This document shows, piece after piece, positions 24,392 through 26,085 of a DNA stretch of 26,085 nt. A program made the translations under genes and the position numbers. This stretch comes from Prolixibacteraceae bacterium (GTDB taxonomy: Bacteria; Bacteroidota; Bacteroidia; Bacteroidales; Prolixibacteraceae): positions 1 to 26,085 of the forward strand of contig JAFGGF010000202.1 in assembly GCA_016930735.1 (NCBI GenBank), read 5' to 3'. Under the pieces are notes generated by a model. It was not told the origin of the DNA. It saw nothing but the letters and a program-made list of their open reading frames with translations, and made no database searches. Positions within the stretch are counted from its first letter, which is position 1; each line of letters starts with the position of its first letter.

Positions 24392-24802
24392 TTACCTGAA
24401 GTCGATTTCAAACAATTTCAACGGGCAGGCAGTGATACAAAGTTCACAAACCACACACTCTTCCTTATTAAATTTCAATTCCCAGGTTACAGGATCCATA
24501 GTGAGTGCTCCGGCAAAACAAACAGCGGTACAATTTCCACAATCGATACATTTATCTTCCTGAAAACGAATTCTTTTTTCAAGTGGTTCACAAATCACAT
24601 GGTGATTCATCAGATATTCAACACCTTTTTCAATATTTTCTTTTTTCCCCTGAAGTTCAAGAAGCAGGCTTCCCATTTTCCCCGGATAAACCTCGGCTTT
24701 CAGAATATTGATCCTGATATCATAATCTTTTACCAGATGATAACTGAGTGGTTTATCGCCACTTTCAGGGGGAAAGTTCAATATATAACGTCGTTTAATC
24801 AT
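24392..24802 (-). CDS. NIL-domain 2x[4Fe-4S] ferredoxin (homocysteine biosynthesis partner)
   Basis: A 136-residue electron-transfer protein. The NIL ligand-binding domain covers about 3-76 (YILNFPPESGDKPLSYHLV, EVYPGKMGSLLLELQG), and two 4Fe-4S clusters follow: C85-x2-C88-x2-C91-x3-C95 (followed by Phe instead of the usual Pro) and C116-x2-C119-x2-C122-x3-C126-Pro. The archaeal homologue MA1822 works with the DUF39 protein to reduce sulfur for homocysteine synthesis. The ATG at 24802 was chosen over a TTG at 24808 because a perfect AAGGAGG lies 6 nt upstream of it. The gene overlaps the DUF39 stop by 8 nt, indicating coupled translation. Confidence 0.92.
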   Translation of the reverse strand: MIKRRYILNFPPESGDKPLSYHLVKDYDIRINILKAEVYPGKMGSLLLELQGKKENIEKGVEYLMNHHVICEPLEKRIRFQEDKCIDCGNCTAVCFAGALTMDPVTWELKFNKEECVVCELCITACPLKLFEIDFR

Positions 24803-25958
24803 TGTCAACCTCCTTTTCTTCCAAACTGTTTAATGAAGTATTTTTCGGAAACATCTGAACCGGCTGTGTTATCTCAAATTCTCCTTTCAGAAGCCAGTGT
24901 TTTAATTCATCTGCAATTTTACGTGCTTTTGGCAAACTGGAAACCGGAGCTGTCCGGATTTTTTTTCCTTTCACCTTAATATAACCTGAACGTAATTCTT
25001 CGTAAGTAACCTGCCCAAGCTTTGGTGTGCCTACAGTTCCATAATCCAAAACAGATGTTTCAATCTGGCTGTTATTGATTGAAACCCGTTTTGCAATATC
25101 AACATCAAAAACCGGAATAGGGATGCCTATTCCAACAAACATACTTACTCCGTATTTTTCGAAATATGCTGCCTGAACATATTCTGAACTCATCTCTTTC
25201 AGATTCCCCATCACCGCAATGGTGGCTGCATTGCTTACCGGAATTCCAAACTCATTTTTCGGTTTTGATGTATTGAATTGAGTGCCGGGCCACACAACAA
25301 AACCCTGTGTCCCTCCGAGGAAAATACGGGTGCCAATCCCAATAGTCCTGAATTCAGGATCATTCAACAACGGACTCAATTCTCCTGAAGTAGAATAAGT
25401 GGCATTCCTCATTTTCGATAAAAGAGTGCCCATATATGTATGGATCATTTTATCAGTTGTATTAACTGCAACGTTATAATTCTGATATGCATTCCTCGGA
25501 TTAAACAGAAATAATTCGTTGACTGTATTGATATTAATTATGGTTTTAATATGTTTCCTTGGATAGCAGTCAGTCCCTTTAGCCCAGGCTTCCAGAATTA
25601 CATCTTTTCCCTCAAGTAAATCCTGAATTACATGTGCTCCTCCGTATTCCTGATTTTCCGGATCGCAAGCTGTTGCCCCAACGTAAGAATCGACAGCAGC
25701 CAACCCTTCATAACAGGGAACCCCGTTCAACCTGATCTTTTCCATTCGAATTGGAGGATTCGCATGACCAAAATTTATGATTGCCCCTGAAGAACACATA
25801 GCTCCAAAGGTAGCTGTAGTAACAACATCAACTTTTTCGACAATTTCTTCTGGCGATGCAGTTTTAGCCATTTCCGAAACTTCCTCGGCCGTTAAAACAA
25901 CTGCTTCTCCTTTTTTCAGTTTAGTATTGATTTCATGATATGTTTTTACCTGTCCCAT
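24795..25958 (-). CDS. DUF39 (COG1900) homocysteine biosynthesis protein
   Basis: A 387-residue cytoplasmic protein of the DUF39 family, shown in methanogens (MA1821 type) to be needed for making homocysteine from aspartate semialdehyde and sulfide. The start at 25958 (MGQVKTYHEINTKLKKGEAVV) matches the family N terminus; an upstream in-frame ATG at 26039 would add 27 residues unlike it. Visible features: VTTATFGAMCSSGAIINFGH (Cys55), VPCYEGLAAVDSYVGATACDPENQEYGG, AWAKGTDCYPRKH (Cys131), RIFLGGTQGFVVWPGTQ and the late TYEELRSGYIKVKGKKIRTAPVSS. Cys55 and Cys131 are good candidates for persulfide chemistry. The protein lacks the C-terminal CBS domains of archaeal relatives, leaving regulation to other means. 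It heads the operon. Confidence 0.92.
   Translation of the reverse strand: MGQVKTYHEINTKLKKGEAVVLTAEEVSEMAKTASPEEIVEKVDVVTTATFGAMCSSGAIINFGHANPPIRMEKIRLNGVPCYEGLAAVDSYVGATACDPENQEYGGAHVIQDLLEGKDVILEAWAKGTDCYPRKHIKTIININTVNELFLFNPRNAYQNYNVAVNTTDKMIHTYMGTLLSKMRNATYSTSGELSPLLNDPEFRTIGIGTRIFLGGTQGFVVWPGTQFNTSKPKNEFGIPVSNAATIAVMGNLKEMSSEYVQAAYFEKYGVSMFVGIGIPIPVFDVDIAKRVSINNSQIETSVLDYGTVGTPKLGQVTYEELRSGYIKVKGKKIRTAPVSSLPKARKIADELKHWLLKGEFEITQPVQMFPKNTSLNSLEEKEVDND
24809..24815 (-). promoter_or_regulatory. Shine-Dalgarno of the NIL-ferredoxin gene
   Basis: AAGGAGG on the minus strand, inside the end of the DUF39 coding region, with a 6-nt spacer to the ATG at 24802. It is the strongest SD seen in the window and argues for separate, high-level initiation on this small protein. 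Confidence 0.8.
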
Positions 25959-26085
25959 TGTATTATTTTTTAATTGGGATAAAAATTTTACTGATCTCGA
26001 ATAAATTTGAAATGCGCTTAAAAGCGCCGGGGCATGCACATATTGGAAAAATGCATATAGCTTAAGGTGAATAAATCCCTGTAGA
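25959..26085 (-). promoter_or_regulatory. Leader region of the sulfide-assimilation operon
   Basis: Contains a hairpin GCGCT-TAAA-AGCGC (26014-26027) and nearby imperfect inverted ATGCA/TGCAT units (about 26032-26058). There is no T run after the hairpin on the minus strand, so it is not a simple terminator. I could not fit it to a SAM-I, SAM-II or cobalamin riboswitch. No clean TAnnTTTG box is present on the minus strand. Confidence 0.25.

Noticed and set aside
24803..24808. TTG start for the NIL-ferredoxin
   Set aside because: The AAGGAGG SD would lie directly against the TTG; its spacing of 6 nt suits the ATG at 24802.
25959..26039. 27-residue extension of the DUF39 protein from an ATG at 26039
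   Set aside because: The added residues are not like the family, whose N terminus begins near MGQVKTYHEIN; the inner ATG fits better.
25959..26085. SAM-II-like riboswitch in the DUF39 leader
   Set aside because: The short GCGCT/AGCGC hairpin is present, but the conserved pseudoknot sequence near the ribosome-binding site is absent.

Overview
The window reads as chromosomal DNA from a member of the Bacteroidota, probably a Bacteroidales/Marinilabiliales-type marine, sediment or gut anaerobe or facultative anaerobe. Evidence: a TonB-dependent receptor with an N-terminal carboxypeptidase-regulatory domain, a DUF1080 lipoprotein, LytS/LytTR signalling pairs, a BtpA-type protein, Bacteroidota-style promoter boxes (TAnnTTTG), weak Shine-Dalgarno use and moderately AT-rich intergenic DNA. 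The genus cannot be named from the sequence. I saw no tRNA, rRNA, CRISPR array, transposase or prophage gene.

Layout. 1-3527 (minus): a heavy-metal-type tripartite efflux operon in the order TolC-like outer-membrane protein, lipoprotein adaptor, CusA/CzcA RND pump; the pump runs off the left edge. 3755-4687 (minus): a CPBP intramembrane protease. 4764-9442 (minus): one tightly overlapping operon of START-domain protein, DUF2062 membrane protein, classical SDR, extended SDR, LytS-type histidine kinase and LytTR response regulator. 9618-10337 (minus): a DUF1080 lipoprotein with a strong terminator. 10473-13661 (plus): BtpA-family protein, an NfeD-LytTR fusion, a stand-alone NfeD and an SPFH/stomatin protein. 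13831-16173 (minus): an orphan TonB-dependent receptor. 16334-17116 (plus): a PAS-LuxR regulator, convergent with metF.

17113-25958 (minus) is a sulfur/one-carbon block. It starts with a DUF39 homocysteine-biosynthesis protein, a NIL-domain ferredoxin and a UPF0280 (COG2122) ApbE-like protein. These three families carry out direct sulfide assimilation into homocysteine in methanogens such as Methanosarcina. metH and metF follow on the same strand, and together would methylate homocysteine to methionine using methyl-tetrahydrofolate. The block is interrupted twice: a DUF559 endonuclease gene with palindromic repeats lies between UPF0280 and metH, and a DUF4143 AAA ATPase lies between metH and metF.

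The most novel items are the membrane-bound NfeD-LytTR fusion and the sulfide-to-methionine cluster. The fusion is followed by a second NfeD and an SPFH gene, with a candidate LytTR-type direct repeat (21-bp period) and a Bacteroidota promoter in the gap. This suggests, but does not prove, a membrane-tethered regulator controlling an envelope/SPFH module.
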